The position numbers and the translations under genes are program-made. Positions 42,207 through 50,945 of a DNA stretch of 63,642 nt are shown here, piece after piece; the stretch's first letter is position 1, and each line of letters opens with the position of its first letter. The DNA comes from Candidatus Izemoplasma sp. (lineage in GTDB: Bacteria > Bacillota_I > Bacilli_A > Izemoplasmatales > Izemoplasmataceae): NCBI GenBank assembly GCA_036172455.1, contig JAXKVY010000006.1:1-63642 (forward strand), given 5' to 3'. Below the pieces are notes generated by a model, which did no database searches, was not told where the DNA came from, and worked only from the letters and a program-made list of their open reading frames with translations.

Positions 42207-43997
42207 ATGTTAGAAAGAGCTCATGTTTTAATCTGTAGCGGATCAAACTGTATTTCTCGAGGTGCGCACACCTTTCGTGCTGAATTTGAAAAACACTTAG
42301 AGACTCACGGAATCCGCGATGAAATTAAAATTGTCAACACAGGGTGTGTTGGACTGTGTGAACAAGGTCCATTTGTTATTGTATACCCTGAAGGAGTCTT
42401 TTATGCCCAAGTTAAAGAAAAGGACATTAAAAAGATTGTTGATGAACATTTATACAAGGGACGCCTCGTTGAAGATTTAATCTTTGAAGAGACATTAACC
42501 GATAAAAAAGAAATAAAAGCTTTTGATGAAATTCGCTTTTATTCTAAACAAACACGTGTTGCCCTAAGAAACTGTGGTTTAATCAATCCCGACGATATTG
42601 AAGAGTATATCGCACGTAATGGATATCGCAGTTTAGGAAAAGTATTACTTGAAATGTCCCCAAAAGAGGTTATTCAAGAAATGCTACATTCTGGATTGCG
42701 TGGTCGTGGGGGTGGCGGTTTCCCAACTGGACGTAAATGGCAATTTGCATATGAAAACGATGCGGATCAAAAATATATTATATGTAACGCAGATGAAGGC
42801 GATCCAGGTGCCTTCATGGATCGGGCATTACTCGAAGGAGATCCTCATAGTATTTTAGAAGGGTTAATGATTGGTGGGTATGCGATTGGTGCAAACAAAG
42901 GATTTATCTATGTACGTATTGAGTACCCAACAGCCATTAAGAAATTACGTAATGCCATCAAACAAGCAAAAGATCTAGGATTACTAGGTGAAAATATATT
43001 TGGCACTGACTTTAGTTTTGATATCGAACTCCGCTTAGGAGCTGGTGCATTTGTATGTGGTGAAGAAACAGCATTAATTGCATCAATTGAAGGTGGACGA
43101 GGAATGTCTCGTAACAAACCACCATATCCTGCCGCAAAAGGACTATGGGGTAAACCAACCATCATTAACAATGTTGAAACATTAGCTAATATCCCTCAAG
43201 TCATCTTTAAAGGGGCAGATTGGTTCAGTAAAATTGGAACTGAGCATTCAAAAGGAACCAAAGTGTTTAGTTTAGGTGGAAATATTAAAAATGCTGGTTT
43301 AGTAGAAGTCCCTATGGGAACGACACTCCGTGAAGTTATTTATGAAATAGGTGGCGGAATTCCAAAGAATAAAGCTTTAAAGGCTATTCAAACAGGTGGA
43401 CCATCTGGCGGGGCTATTCCGGAAAGTATGATTGACCTATCAATCGAATATGAAACGCTTATCGAAGCTGGTTCAATGATGGGTTCAGGTGGAATGGTTG
43501 TTATCGATGAAGATGCTTGTCTTGTTGATATCTGTCGATTCTATTTAGAGTTTACGGTTGATGAATCATGTGGTAAATGTACCCCCTGTCGTGAAGGAAC
43601 GAAAAAAATGCTTGAGTTACTTAATGTTATTTCATCAGGTCATGGTACCTTAGAAGATTTAGATAAACTTGAATCTTTAGCACAAATGGTTAAAGGATCC
43701 TCGCTTTGTGGATTAGGACAATCGGCACCAAACCCTGTATTATCAATGTTAAATGGCTTTAGAGATGAATTTGAAGCACATGTTGTTGATAAAAAATGTC
43801 CAGGTGGTGTATGTAAACCACTCATTAACTTATTTATTACTGATGACTGTATTGGATGTACAAAATGTGCTCGTAACTGTCCAGTCGATTGTATCTCTGG
43901 TAGTGTTAAAGAATTACATGTTATCGATACAGAAGAATGCATCAAATGTGGTGTTTGTAAAAACGTCTGTCCTGTTGATGCAATCATTAGTGTATAG
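42207..43997 (+). CDS. NuoF/HydB-like NADH-binding flavoprotein
   Basis: A 596-residue multi-domain subunit. An N-terminal [2Fe-2S] domain (CSGSNC and GCVGLC near 11-51), then the FMN/NADH domain with GLRGRGGGGFPTGRKW near 165 and NADEGDPGAFMDR, SLBB domain, CGKCTPCREGTKK near 455 for a [4Fe-4S], and a C-terminal double ferredoxin (CIGCTKCARNCP, CIKCGVCKNVCP). This is HydB of electron-bifurcating HydABC complexes, with all cofactor sites present. It would exchange electrons between NAD(H), ferredoxin and the HydA-like subunit encoded 12 bases downstream. Confidence 0.95.
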   Translation: MLERAHVLICSGSNCISRGAHTFRAEFEKHLETHGIRDEIKIVNTGCVGLCEQGPFVIVYPEGVFYAQVKEKDIKKIVDEHLYKGRLVEDLIFEETLTDKKEIKAFDEIRFYSKQTRVALRNCGLINPDDIEEYIARNGYRSLGKVLLEMSPKEVIQEMLHSGLRGRGGGGFPTGRKWQFAYENDADQKYIICNADEGDPGAFMDRALLEGDPHSILEGLMIGGYAIGANKGFIYVRIEYPTAIKKLRNAIKQAKDLGLLGENIFGTDFSFDIELRLGAGAFVCGEETALIASIEGGRGMSRNKPPYPAAKGLWGKPTIINNVETLANIPQVIFKGADWFSKIGTEHSKGTKVFSLGGNIKNAGLVEVPMGTTLREVIYEIGGGIPKNKALKAIQTGGPSGGAIPESMIDLSIEYETLIEAGSMMGSGGMVVIDEDACLVDICRFYLEFTVDESCGKCTPCREGTKKMLELLNVISSGHGTLEDLDKLESLAQMVKGSSLCGLGQSAPNPVLSMLNGFRDEFEAHVVDKKCPGGVCKPLINLFITDDCIGCTKCARNCPVDCISGSVKELHVIDTEECIKCGVCKNVCPVDAIISV

Positions 43998-44009
43998 GAG
44001 GCTTACAAA

Positions 44010-45755
44010 ATGAAAAATGTTACGCTTACAATAAATGGTAAAGAAGTCACTGTACCTGAAAATTATACAGCTATGCAAGCGGCAGAATCAATTGGAATAA
44101 ACGTACCGAGACTCTGCTTCTTAAAAGATATTAATGAAACAAGTGCTTGTCGTATGTGTGTTGTCGAAGTTGAGGGCGCAAGAGGAGGCCTATCAAACTC
44201 TTGTGCATTAGCCATTTACGACGGGATGAAAATCACAACGAAAAATAAGAAAATCACTGATTCAGTTCGCCAAAACCTTGAATTATTAGCTAGTAACCAT
44301 ATCTTTGAATGTTGGGCATGTGAACGTGAACAATCGTGTGAATTTCTCGATTTAATGCGGCGTTACCAAGTTGAAAATCCTTATGGCGAAAGCACAGATT
44401 TCTTTAAAAAACCACGCCGTATCAATGATTCATCTAACACCATTGTATTAGATAGTGGAAAATGTATCTTATGCGGACGTTGTATTAATGCTTGTCACGA
44501 AAAGACAGGACTTGATATCTTAGACTTTAATGATCGTGGAAATGGAACCTATGTTGGCCCAGCAAACTTCCATGCGATGGAAGATAGCGGATGTATCAAT
44601 TGTGGTGCATGTATTACAGCATGTCCAGTCGCTGCGATTAAAGAACAATCTGAAATTGATGTTGTAATGGATGATTTAGAAGATCCTAATAAAACCGTGA
44701 TCGTTACCATTCATCCAGCCGTTACAGTAGCACTAGGTGAAGAGTTCGGTGCTCCAATTGGTATGAATGTTGAAAAGAAAATGTATACCTCATTAAAACA
44801 TGTTGGTGTCAATGACATTGTGGATCCAGATTTAGCGAATAAATTAACAAAAATCGAGCAAGCCAAAGAACTCATAAATCGTTTTGAACAAGATGGACCA
44901 TTACCAATGTTGACTAGTTGCTCTCATAGTTTCGTAAACTATGTCGAACAATATAAAACAGATTATGTACCGCATCTTACAAGTACAAAAACACCTCAAC
45001 AGATGGCTGGGGCAATCTCTAAACATTACTATGCAGAAAAGATTGGCTACGAAAAAGAGAATATCTCGTTCGTCTCAATTGTTCCATCAATTGCTAAAAA
45101 GGATGAAGCAAAACGTGATAACATGCAATTTGGCGGAATCAGAGATGTTGATCATGTCTTAACAACACGTGAGTATGGCCGTTTATTAAAACGAAAAGGA
45201 ATCAACTTATTTGATATAGAGGATAGTGAAGCCTTTGGTCGCTTAAGCGAGTTTGATGATACACCTTACTTTTTCACAGACGCAAAATCATCACTTCAAG
45301 GTACTTTAGATGCCGTAAATAGTTTACTAGAAAAAGATAAAGTTACGTTAGACTTTACGAAAGTTAGAAACATTGATAATGCCTATGAAGCAACATTTAC
45401 TTTGAATAATCAAGAAATACAAGTTGCTGCTGTTACCGGTATCTTGAATATTCAAGAGTTCCTAGAAAGAATTCATACTAGTCGTAAAAAATATCACTTA
45501 ATTGAGTTTGCGACACATGAATTTGGATGTGTTGATGAAGGTGGACAACCAATTCAACCCGCTAGAATTCAAGATTATGTAGATATTCAAGCAAAACGAA
45601 AAGCTGCCCTAAAAGAACAAGATATAGCTGATCGTACAATCTTTAATGATTATATTAAGAATCTATATGATGAATATCTTGAAGAACCCGGTAGTAAAAA
45701 AGCAGGTAAGTTACTTCATACTGCCTTCCATAAACAGACTTTCTATAATCAATAA
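44010..45755 (+). CDS. HydA-like protein lacking H-cluster ligands
   Basis: A 581-residue protein built like an [FeFe]-hydrogenase: N-terminal [2Fe-2S] (CFLKDINETSACRMC, later NSCA), the His-Cys3 [4Fe-4S] motif NHIFECWACEREQSC, and two [4Fe-4S] sites (CILCGRCINAC, CINCGACITAC). The hydrogenase domain is recognisable, but its active-site motifs are changed: TSCCP is TSCSH (C304, S305), MPC-x-x-K is VPSIAK (S360), and the C-x3-C of the last motif is H-EFG-C (H503, C507). Three of four H-cluster cysteines are gone and the usual STGA loop is replaced. It cannot carry a normal H-cluster. Last gene of the operon; its real partner reaction is unknown. Confidence 0.9.
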   Translation: MKNVTLTINGKEVTVPENYTAMQAAESIGINVPRLCFLKDINETSACRMCVVEVEGARGGLSNSCALAIYDGMKITTKNKKITDSVRQNLELLASNHIFECWACEREQSCEFLDLMRRYQVENPYGESTDFFKKPRRINDSSNTIVLDSGKCILCGRCINACHEKTGLDILDFNDRGNGTYVGPANFHAMEDSGCINCGACITACPVAAIKEQSEIDVVMDDLEDPNKTVIVTIHPAVTVALGEEFGAPIGMNVEKKMYTSLKHVGVNDIVDPDLANKLTKIEQAKELINRFEQDGPLPMLTSCSHSFVNYVEQYKTDYVPHLTSTKTPQQMAGAISKHYYAEKIGYEKENISFVSIVPSIAKKDEAKRDNMQFGGIRDVDHVLTTREYGRLLKRKGINLFDIEDSEAFGRLSEFDDTPYFFTDAKSSLQGTLDAVNSLLEKDKVTLDFTKVRNIDNAYEATFTLNNQEIQVAAVTGILNIQEFLERIHTSRKKYHLIEFATHEFGCVDEGGQPIQPARIQDYVDIQAKRKAALKEQDIADRTIFNDYIKNLYDEYLEEPGSKKAGKLLHTAFHKQTFYNQ

Positions 45756-45762
45756 AACAAAG

Positions 45763-45792
45763 AAAAAGTCCACACATTTGTGGACTTTTTTA
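45763..45792. terminator. Bidirectional terminator after the HydABC-like operon
   Basis: AAAAAGTCCACA/TGTGGACTTTTT stem with T tracts on both strands between convergent genes. Confidence 0.88.
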
Positions 45793-45795
45793 TAT

Positions 45796-46602
45796 CTATA
45801 TTATCTTTAAACCTATAATATACTCCCATTCATCAATGTCTAATGGACACGTATATACAAATGAAATCAACTTGTCATCACCAATTAATGATACATATAG
45901 GTAAGATAGCGCAATACCAATATCTATCGCTTGTATATCAATTGCTAATGAATTACCATAGCTTTTTGTGCGATCTAAGAAAAGATAGAAAGTATCATTA
46001 TCTAACACAATACGCCATGGTTGTTTATTAGACGCACTTGGAGCTAGTCGTACTGCCTTAAGATACTGAAGGTAAGGATGGGCCTGAGGTACAGCCTCTA
46101 GTGATTCTCCTAAGAAAAAGAGTTCACTCAATGGTTTACGGTTGTCTGCATTACTAACTTTACGGATAATCTTTTCTCTTAATGACTTAGAGGCACTATA
46201 TCCAACAGGTGAAATGGCTGGGATAATCTTCTGTTCTTCAACAGGTATGTGAAATTGATTACGATGGAACGTACCACCTAACCATACGGTACCTAAATTA
46301 GATAGTGTCAACGCTAAAATAACTTGTTCAAAAAGAAATCCATAGTCTACCATACCTTTTAGCGTGTTTTCTACAACCCCACCAATAAATGCCGGAGGAT
46401 GTTTAATAAATCCATAGGTCCCAATCTTTCCCTGTTGATGAGTCTTATTTTCTTGAAAGAAAAAGTCTACATCCTGCTTGAATGGACGTTCCTCGGACTT
46501 TACATGGTCCAAAATTGTCTTCGTTAGTTTTATATCCTCTTTAGACAGTGCACGTTTTTGGAATGTTCTTGTTGACTTCCTTTGGGCAATAATACCTAGC
46601 AT
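45796..46602 (-). CDS. Nitroreductase-family protein
   Basis: A 268-residue FMN-dependent nitroreductase-like protein with the N-terminal RKSTRTFQKRALS and a central RLAPSASNKQPWRIVL, the family's FMN contact region, here in the second half, as in the TM1586 subgroup. Other motifs: GTVWLGGTFHR. Substrate unknown; roles include quinone or nitro compound reduction. The ATG at 46602 follows TTGGAG. It precedes nothing on its strand and follows the MFS gene, 33 bases apart. Confidence 0.85.
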   Translation of the reverse strand: MLGIIAQRKSTRTFQKRALSKEDIKLTKTILDHVKSEERPFKQDVDFFFQENKTHQQGKIGTYGFIKHPPAFIGGVVENTLKGMVDYGFLFEQVILALTLSNLGTVWLGGTFHRNQFHIPVEEQKIIPAISPVGYSASKSLREKIIRKVSNADNRKPLSELFFLGESLEAVPQAHPYLQYLKAVRLAPSASNKQPWRIVLDNDTFYLFLDRTKSYGNSLAIDIQAIDIGIALSYLYVSLIGDDKLISFVYTCPLDIDEWEYIIGLKII

Positions 46603-46635
46603 ATATTTCTCCAATCTCTAAATCTAGATAAACGA

Positions 46636-47886
46636 CTACAGTTGTTTAATATATTTATTATGGGTAATAACATATCCCGATACAAGAATTGCTGCCATTG
46701 CAACATAGAATAAAATCATTAATCCGAACCACTGAATAACAAATCCACCTAAAGCAAGCGCAATTGGTGTTAATCCATTTGAAATAATAGTTATAACACT
46801 AAATGTTCGTCCCATCATACTTTTATCTACAGTTATCATAATTGCAGTATTAAATGGCACATTGATAAATCCATTAACGATTCCCATAATTAACATGGTT
46901 AATGAGGTTACTATTATAAATACATTAAATGGAATTAGTCCGTTTACGATTAAGAATACATTAACTGTAAAGATAGCAAACAATACTGCCATTCCTCGAA
47001 ATCCGAAAAATAACTGCCGGCTGATTTTTTCCGCCTGCGGTTTAGTCCCAAGATATATACTTGTAATCATGATACCAACTGGGAATACACCACTAATTAC
47101 CGATAAATAAATCGCTGGTTTTTGAAGTACAATTTCAAATAAATATGGAGATCCGTTTGATATCACTGGTATTGTGAAAAAGTTAACTAAACTTGCAAAT
47201 GAGACCATATAGAAAATAGGTTTTAATTGGTATAAATAGTTTAATCCTTCTTTTACTTTAACAAGTGTTTCTTTAACTGATAATTTAATCCGTTCTGTAA
47301 TGGTCTTCGTTTTAATAAAGAACTCACTAAAACTTGATAACAGAAAACTTATAGCATTAACAAGCATTAAATATTCAATTTGTAAAAGATCATACATTAG
47401 CCCCCCAAAAACAACACCCAATATGCCATAAAGTGCAAACATTCCCATACGTAAAGAACTATTTTGTTGCATTTGATCATCTTCTAATATGTGTGCGGGT
47501 AGAGATGATGCGGCAGGATTAAACATGGCACTATTAAACCCTAGGACTACACTTGTTGAGAAAAGTGTTATTAACGTCACTGTTAATGAGATATCTAAAT
47601 AGATAAAATAAGTGGCAATTAAGACTGTTATTCCCCCAATAAAATCAGTGACATACACCACTTTTGTTTTATCCATTTGATCCACGAGGGCACCTGAAAA
47701 AATAGATACCGCAAAGAATACAACGCCTCCCGTAGCAAGATATAATCCTTGAATTCCTGGGCTTTTTGTAATACTGAGGATATAAAGACTTATTGCAAAG
47801 TTATACATATGCGTCCCTAGATTCGATATTAAACCTCCAATAAATAACAATAAATAATCTCTGTTTTTTAAAACAAATTCTCCCAT
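46636..47886 (-). CDS. Major facilitator superfamily exporter
   Basis: A 416-residue MFS protein with twelve hydrophobic segments. GALVDQMDKTKVVYVTDF near residue 65 fits the cytoplasmic loop motif between helices 2 and 3, and the N-terminal RDYLLLFIGGLISNLGTHMYNFA is common in MFS drug-efflux-type proteins. Substrate unknown. ATG follows GGAGGAAG. It may be co-transcribed with the nitroreductase gene. Confidence 0.9.
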   Translation of the reverse strand: MGEFVLKNRDYLLLFIGGLISNLGTHMYNFAISLYILSITKSPGIQGLYLATGGVVFFAVSIFSGALVDQMDKTKVVYVTDFIGGITVLIATYFIYLDISLTVTLITLFSTSVVLGFNSAMFNPAASSLPAHILEDDQMQQNSSLRMGMFALYGILGVVFGGLMYDLLQIEYLMLVNAISFLLSSFSEFFIKTKTITERIKLSVKETLVKVKEGLNYLYQLKPIFYMVSFASLVNFFTIPVISNGSPYLFEIVLQKPAIYLSVISGVFPVGIMITSIYLGTKPQAEKISRQLFFGFRGMAVLFAIFTVNVFLIVNGLIPFNVFIIVTSLTMLIMGIVNGFINVPFNTAIMITVDKSMMGRTFSVITIISNGLTPIALALGGFVIQWFGLMILFYVAMAAILVSGYVITHNKYIKQL

Positions 47887-47988
47887 AATAGTACTTCCTC
47901 CAATCGGTTGTTACTAAAAATATATCACGCCCCAACGATAAAATCAATAAAACATTAAATTTTTTTTATCGTTTCTGTATATATAATA

Positions 47989-48016
47989 AAAAAAGTCGCA
48001 TAAAGCGACTCTTTTA
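47989..48016 (-). terminator. Terminator of rpmE
   Basis: AGTCGC/GCGACT stem with T run on the minus strand, overlapping the L31 stop. Confidence 0.85.
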
Positions 48017-48229
48017 TTCTGATTTTTCTTTTCGTTTGTAACGTCTATTAAAGCGTTCAACACGTCCAGCAGCTTTACCAAATTTCTGCTTACCAGTATA
48101 GAATGGATGGCAATTTGAACACGTATCAACACGTATCTCATCAAGTACACTACCTGTTTCAAATGTATTTCCACAAGTTGTACACGTGACTGTCACCGTT
48201 TTATACTCTGGATGTATTCCTTTTTTCAT
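48014..48229 (-). CDS. rpmE: Ribosomal protein L31
   Basis: A 71-residue L31 with [20 protein letters not shown] and [14 protein letters not shown]; the two C-x2-C pairs make this the zinc-binding form. It ends in a basic tail [17 protein letters not shown] follows GGAAGGAG. Its own promoter and a short structured leader lie upstream. Confidence 0.96.
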   Translation of the reverse strand: MKKGIHPEYKTVTVTCTTCGNTFETGSVLDEIRVDTCSNCHPFYTGKQKFGKAAGRVERFNRRYKRKEKSE

Positions 48230-48314
48230 ATGATTCGACTCCTTCCGCCATGGTGTTACCCATAGTAAGTTTATTCGCGATAGTAATTATATCAAACAAA
48301 TCTTAGATAATCAA
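48230..48314 (-). promoter_or_regulatory. rpmE promoter and leader with small hairpin
   Basis: TTGATT (48309-48314), 17 bases, TATAAT (48286-48291). The short leader holds a hairpin CTATGG-GTAACA-CCATGG next to the ribosome site, a position suited to L31 autoregulation; L31 leaders are known in Firmicutes, but the match was not tested. Confidence 0.5.
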
Positions 48315-48406
48315 GTTATTTTATTTTTTATTTTTTCTTCTTTTTCCTTAATTACAAAGAACCCTACTTGTGGTATACTGTGAGTGTCATACAAAGGAGT
48401 GATTCT

Positions 48407-49246
48407 ATGCGTGAAGTAGACGCATCCCAAATTACTGATATTATTCGAAAAAGTGTTATCGAAATCAATTATCATCTTGATCATTCGCTTTTGCAGTTAA
48501 TTCAAAAAGCAAAAAGTAAAGAAAGTAACCAAGTTGCTTCTTCTATTTTAGATGATATTATTGAAAATGCCAAAATTGCTGATACAAATCAAGCACCACT
48601 GTGTCAAGATACAGGTGTAGTCGTTGTCTTTTTAGAGATTGGTCAAGATGTTCATATCAAGGGTAATCTAAATAATGCCATTAATCAAGGTGTTCGCGAA
48701 GGATATGAGAAAGGGTACTTACGTAAGAGTATGGTGAATCATCCTTTTAACCGGAAAAACACAGGAGATAATACCCCAGCCATTATCCATACGAAGCTTG
48801 TTGATGGTGATAAAATCACCTTAAAAATGGCTGCTAAAGGTGGCGGAAGTGAAAATATGAGTATTGTTAAGATGCTTACACCTGCTGAAGGCTTAGAAGG
48901 TATTAAGCAATTAGTTCTAGATACAGTATTTAATGCTGGCGGTAAGCCATGTCCTCCAATCATTGTGGGCCTTGGTATTGGAGGTAATTTTGAAAAAAGC
49001 GCGCTTTTAGCTAAAGAAGCATTGTTACGTGATTTGGATGATCATAACCCTGATCCTATACTACATCAACTTGAGCAAGAGCTTTTAGAAGAAATCAATG
49101 CCTTAGGTGTTGGCCCTATGGGAGTTGGTGGAGAAACAACCTGTTTAGCTGTAAAAGCTAACTATCATCCTATGCATATTGCGTCATTACCTGTGGCAAT
49201 CAATATACAATGTCACTCATCTCGCCACAAAGAGGTGATCATATGA
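48407..49246 (+). CDS. Fumarate hydratase class I, alpha subunit
   Basis: A 279-residue subunit of the two-part [4Fe-4S] fumarase (or related tartrate dehydratase). LCQDTGVVVVF near residue 65 and GGKPCPPIIVGLGIGG near 180 supply cluster cysteines; GGETTCLAV near 245 gives another. The ATG at 48407 follows AAAGGAG. Its stop overlaps the beta-subunit start. With malic enzyme downstream it would convert fumarate and malate in a C4 to pyruvate route. Confidence 0.92.
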   Translation: MREVDASQITDIIRKSVIEINYHLDHSLLQLIQKAKSKESNQVASSILDDIIENAKIADTNQAPLCQDTGVVVVFLEIGQDVHIKGNLNNAINQGVREGYEKGYLRKSMVNHPFNRKNTGDNTPAIIHTKLVDGDKITLKMAAKGGGSENMSIVKMLTPAEGLEGIKQLVLDTVFNAGGKPCPPIIVGLGIGGNFEKSALLAKEALLRDLDDHNPDPILHQLEQELLEEINALGVGPMGVGGETTCLAVKANYHPMHIASLPVAINIQCHSSRHKEVII

Positions 49247-49767
49247 TTCATTTAACGCCCCCGATAACAGATGATGATATTAAACAACTACATGTTGGTG
49301 ATAAAGTACTGATTAGCGGGACTATCTATACTGCGAGAGATCAAGCTCATCTTCGATTATTAAAAGAAAAGAATCCTCAATTTAACTTAGAAGGTGCCGT
49401 CATCTTTTATGTAGGACCAACTCCAAATAAGCCCAATCAAGCAGTCGGTGCAAGTGGTCCAACATCGAGTTATCGCATGGATGCTATGGCGCCTGAGTTG
49501 ATGGCTAGAGGCGTTAAACTAATGATTGGTAAAGGTGATCGCTCTGAAGACTTTCGTCATGCAATGATTGAACATAACGCGTCATACTTAATTGCAACTG
49601 GCGGTGCAGGAGCTTTATTATCTAGCCGCATTAAAAACAGTAAAATTATTATGTATGAAGACTTAGGTCCAGAAGCAATCCGTGAATTAACTGTAGAATC
49701 ATTTCCATGCTTTGTAGCCTATGATGTACACGGTAAAAACATATTTAAAGGAGATGCCAATGCGTAA
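49243..49767 (+). CDS. Fumarate hydratase class I, beta subunit
   Basis: A 174-residue subunit: HVGDKVLISGTIYTARDQAH near residue 15, GPTSSYRMDAMAPELMARG near 75, MIGKGDRS and ATGGAGALLS near 120. It completes the fumarase with the alpha subunit. The ATG at 49243, after GAGGTGATCAT, overlaps the alpha stop; its own stop overlaps the malic enzyme start, so all three are translationally coupled. Confidence 0.92.
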   Translation: MIHLTPPITDDDIKQLHVGDKVLISGTIYTARDQAHLRLLKEKNPQFNLEGAVIFYVGPTPNKPNQAVGASGPTSSYRMDAMAPELMARGVKLMIGKGDRSEDFRHAMIEHNASYLIATGGAGALLSSRIKNSKIIMYEDLGPEAIRELTVESFPCFVAYDVHGKNIFKGDANA

Positions 49768-50929
49768 TCCTAAAATAGACAGTTTAGCATTACATCAAAA
49801 ACATCCTGGTAAAATAGCCATGCATGCAACAGTTGATGTTGATTCCCAAGAAGATTTATCTTTGGTATATTCTCCTCATGTCGCAGAAGCATCAAAAGCC
49901 ATTTCTGTGAATAAAGCTGATGTCTATAAATATACATCTAAAGGCAATATGGTTGCTGTTATTAGTGATGGATCTGCCGTTCTTGGATTAGGTAATATTG
50001 GTCCAGATGCAGCATTACCTGTTATGGAAGGCAAAGCTGTTCTGTTTAAAACGTTTGCCGATATTGATGCCTTTCCTATTGTATTAGATACCCAAGAACC
50101 AGATAACATTATTGACATCATCACCCATTTGGCTCCTTCTTTTGGAGGCATCAACTTAGAAGATATTAGTGCTCCTAACTGTATCATCATTGAACGAGAA
50201 CTTAAAAAACGCCTAGATATACCTGTATTTCATGATGACCAACACGGCACCTCTATTGTAACCTTGGCTGCGCTAATGAATGCTTGTAGATTAAATAAAA
50301 AAGATATCTCAAAACTTCACGTTGTCATCAGTGGATTAGGCGCAGCAGGTGGTAATATCGCTAGACTACTGCATAAGGTTGGTGTCAGCAACATTTACGG
50401 TTACTCGTTAGAAGGGGTATGTTCTTATCGACATTATGAAGATTATGACTTCTCCGTTCAAGAATTATTAGATGAAGGTGTCATTACTTCAAGTGATGAT
50501 AAATCTTTAAGTGCTTTAATACAAGACAAAGATGTTTTTATTGGTGTCAGTGCAAAGAATATTCTGACAGAAGATATGATTACTACTATGCATAAGAATC
50601 CGATTGTTTTTGCGATGGCAAATCCTGACCCAGAGATTCCTTATAAACTAGCTAAAAAAGCTGGAGCAAGTATTGTAGGCACAGGCCGTAGTGATTATCC
50701 TAATCAAATCAATAATGTTCTTGCCTTTCCAGGACTTTTCAAAGGCGTCCTCAAAGCAAGAGCAAAAAACATTACAGATGATATGAAAATTGCAGCCGCA
50801 AAAGCTATCGCAAATATTATCACTGATAAAGAGTTAACCGCTGATTTTATCATTCCTTCACCTTTTGATAAGAGGGTAGTAAAAGAAGTCAGTAATGCTG
50901 TCTATCACCTAGCAAAAAGAGACAAATAA
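49760..50929 (+). CDS. NAD(P)-dependent malic enzyme
   Basis: A 389-residue short-type malic enzyme, which decarboxylates malate to pyruvate. Visible: YTSKGNMVAVISDGSAVLGLGNIG near residue 55, the tyrosine/lysine region EGKAVLFK, FHDDQHGTSIVTLAALMNA near 155 (metal/aspartates) and the nucleotide fold VISGLGAAGGNIARLL near 190. The ATG at 49760 follows AAAGGAG. Cofactor preference is not clear from sequence. Last gene of the fumarase operon. Confidence 0.93.
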   Translation: MRNPKIDSLALHQKHPGKIAMHATVDVDSQEDLSLVYSPHVAEASKAISVNKADVYKYTSKGNMVAVISDGSAVLGLGNIGPDAALPVMEGKAVLFKTFADIDAFPIVLDTQEPDNIIDIITHLAPSFGGINLEDISAPNCIIIERELKKRLDIPVFHDDQHGTSIVTLAALMNACRLNKKDISKLHVVISGLGAAGGNIARLLHKVGVSNIYGYSLEGVCSYRHYEDYDFSVQELLDEGVITSSDDKSLSALIQDKDVFIGVSAKNILTEDMITTMHKNPIVFAMANPDPEIPYKLAKKAGASIVGTGRSDYPNQINNVLAFPGLFKGVLKARAKNITDDMKIAAAKAIANIITDKELTADFIIPSPFDKRVVKEVSNAVYHLAKRDK

Positions 50930-50945
50930 ATTGTCTCTTTTTAAT
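50914..50945 (+). terminator. Terminator of the fumarase-malic enzyme operon
   Basis: AAAAAGAGACAA/TTGTCTCTTTTT stem containing the malic enzyme stop codon; it also serves the convergent gene. Confidence 0.85.

Noticed and set aside
44913-45530. Sequencing or frameshift error as the cause of the missing HydA cysteines
   Set aside because: The frame is unbroken, flanking motifs are conserved in the same frame, and each change is a clean codon substitution at three separate sites.
47944-48174. A 76-residue frame overlapping L31 on the same strand
   Set aside because: It is an out-of-frame reading of rpmE and its terminator; L31 is unmistakable.
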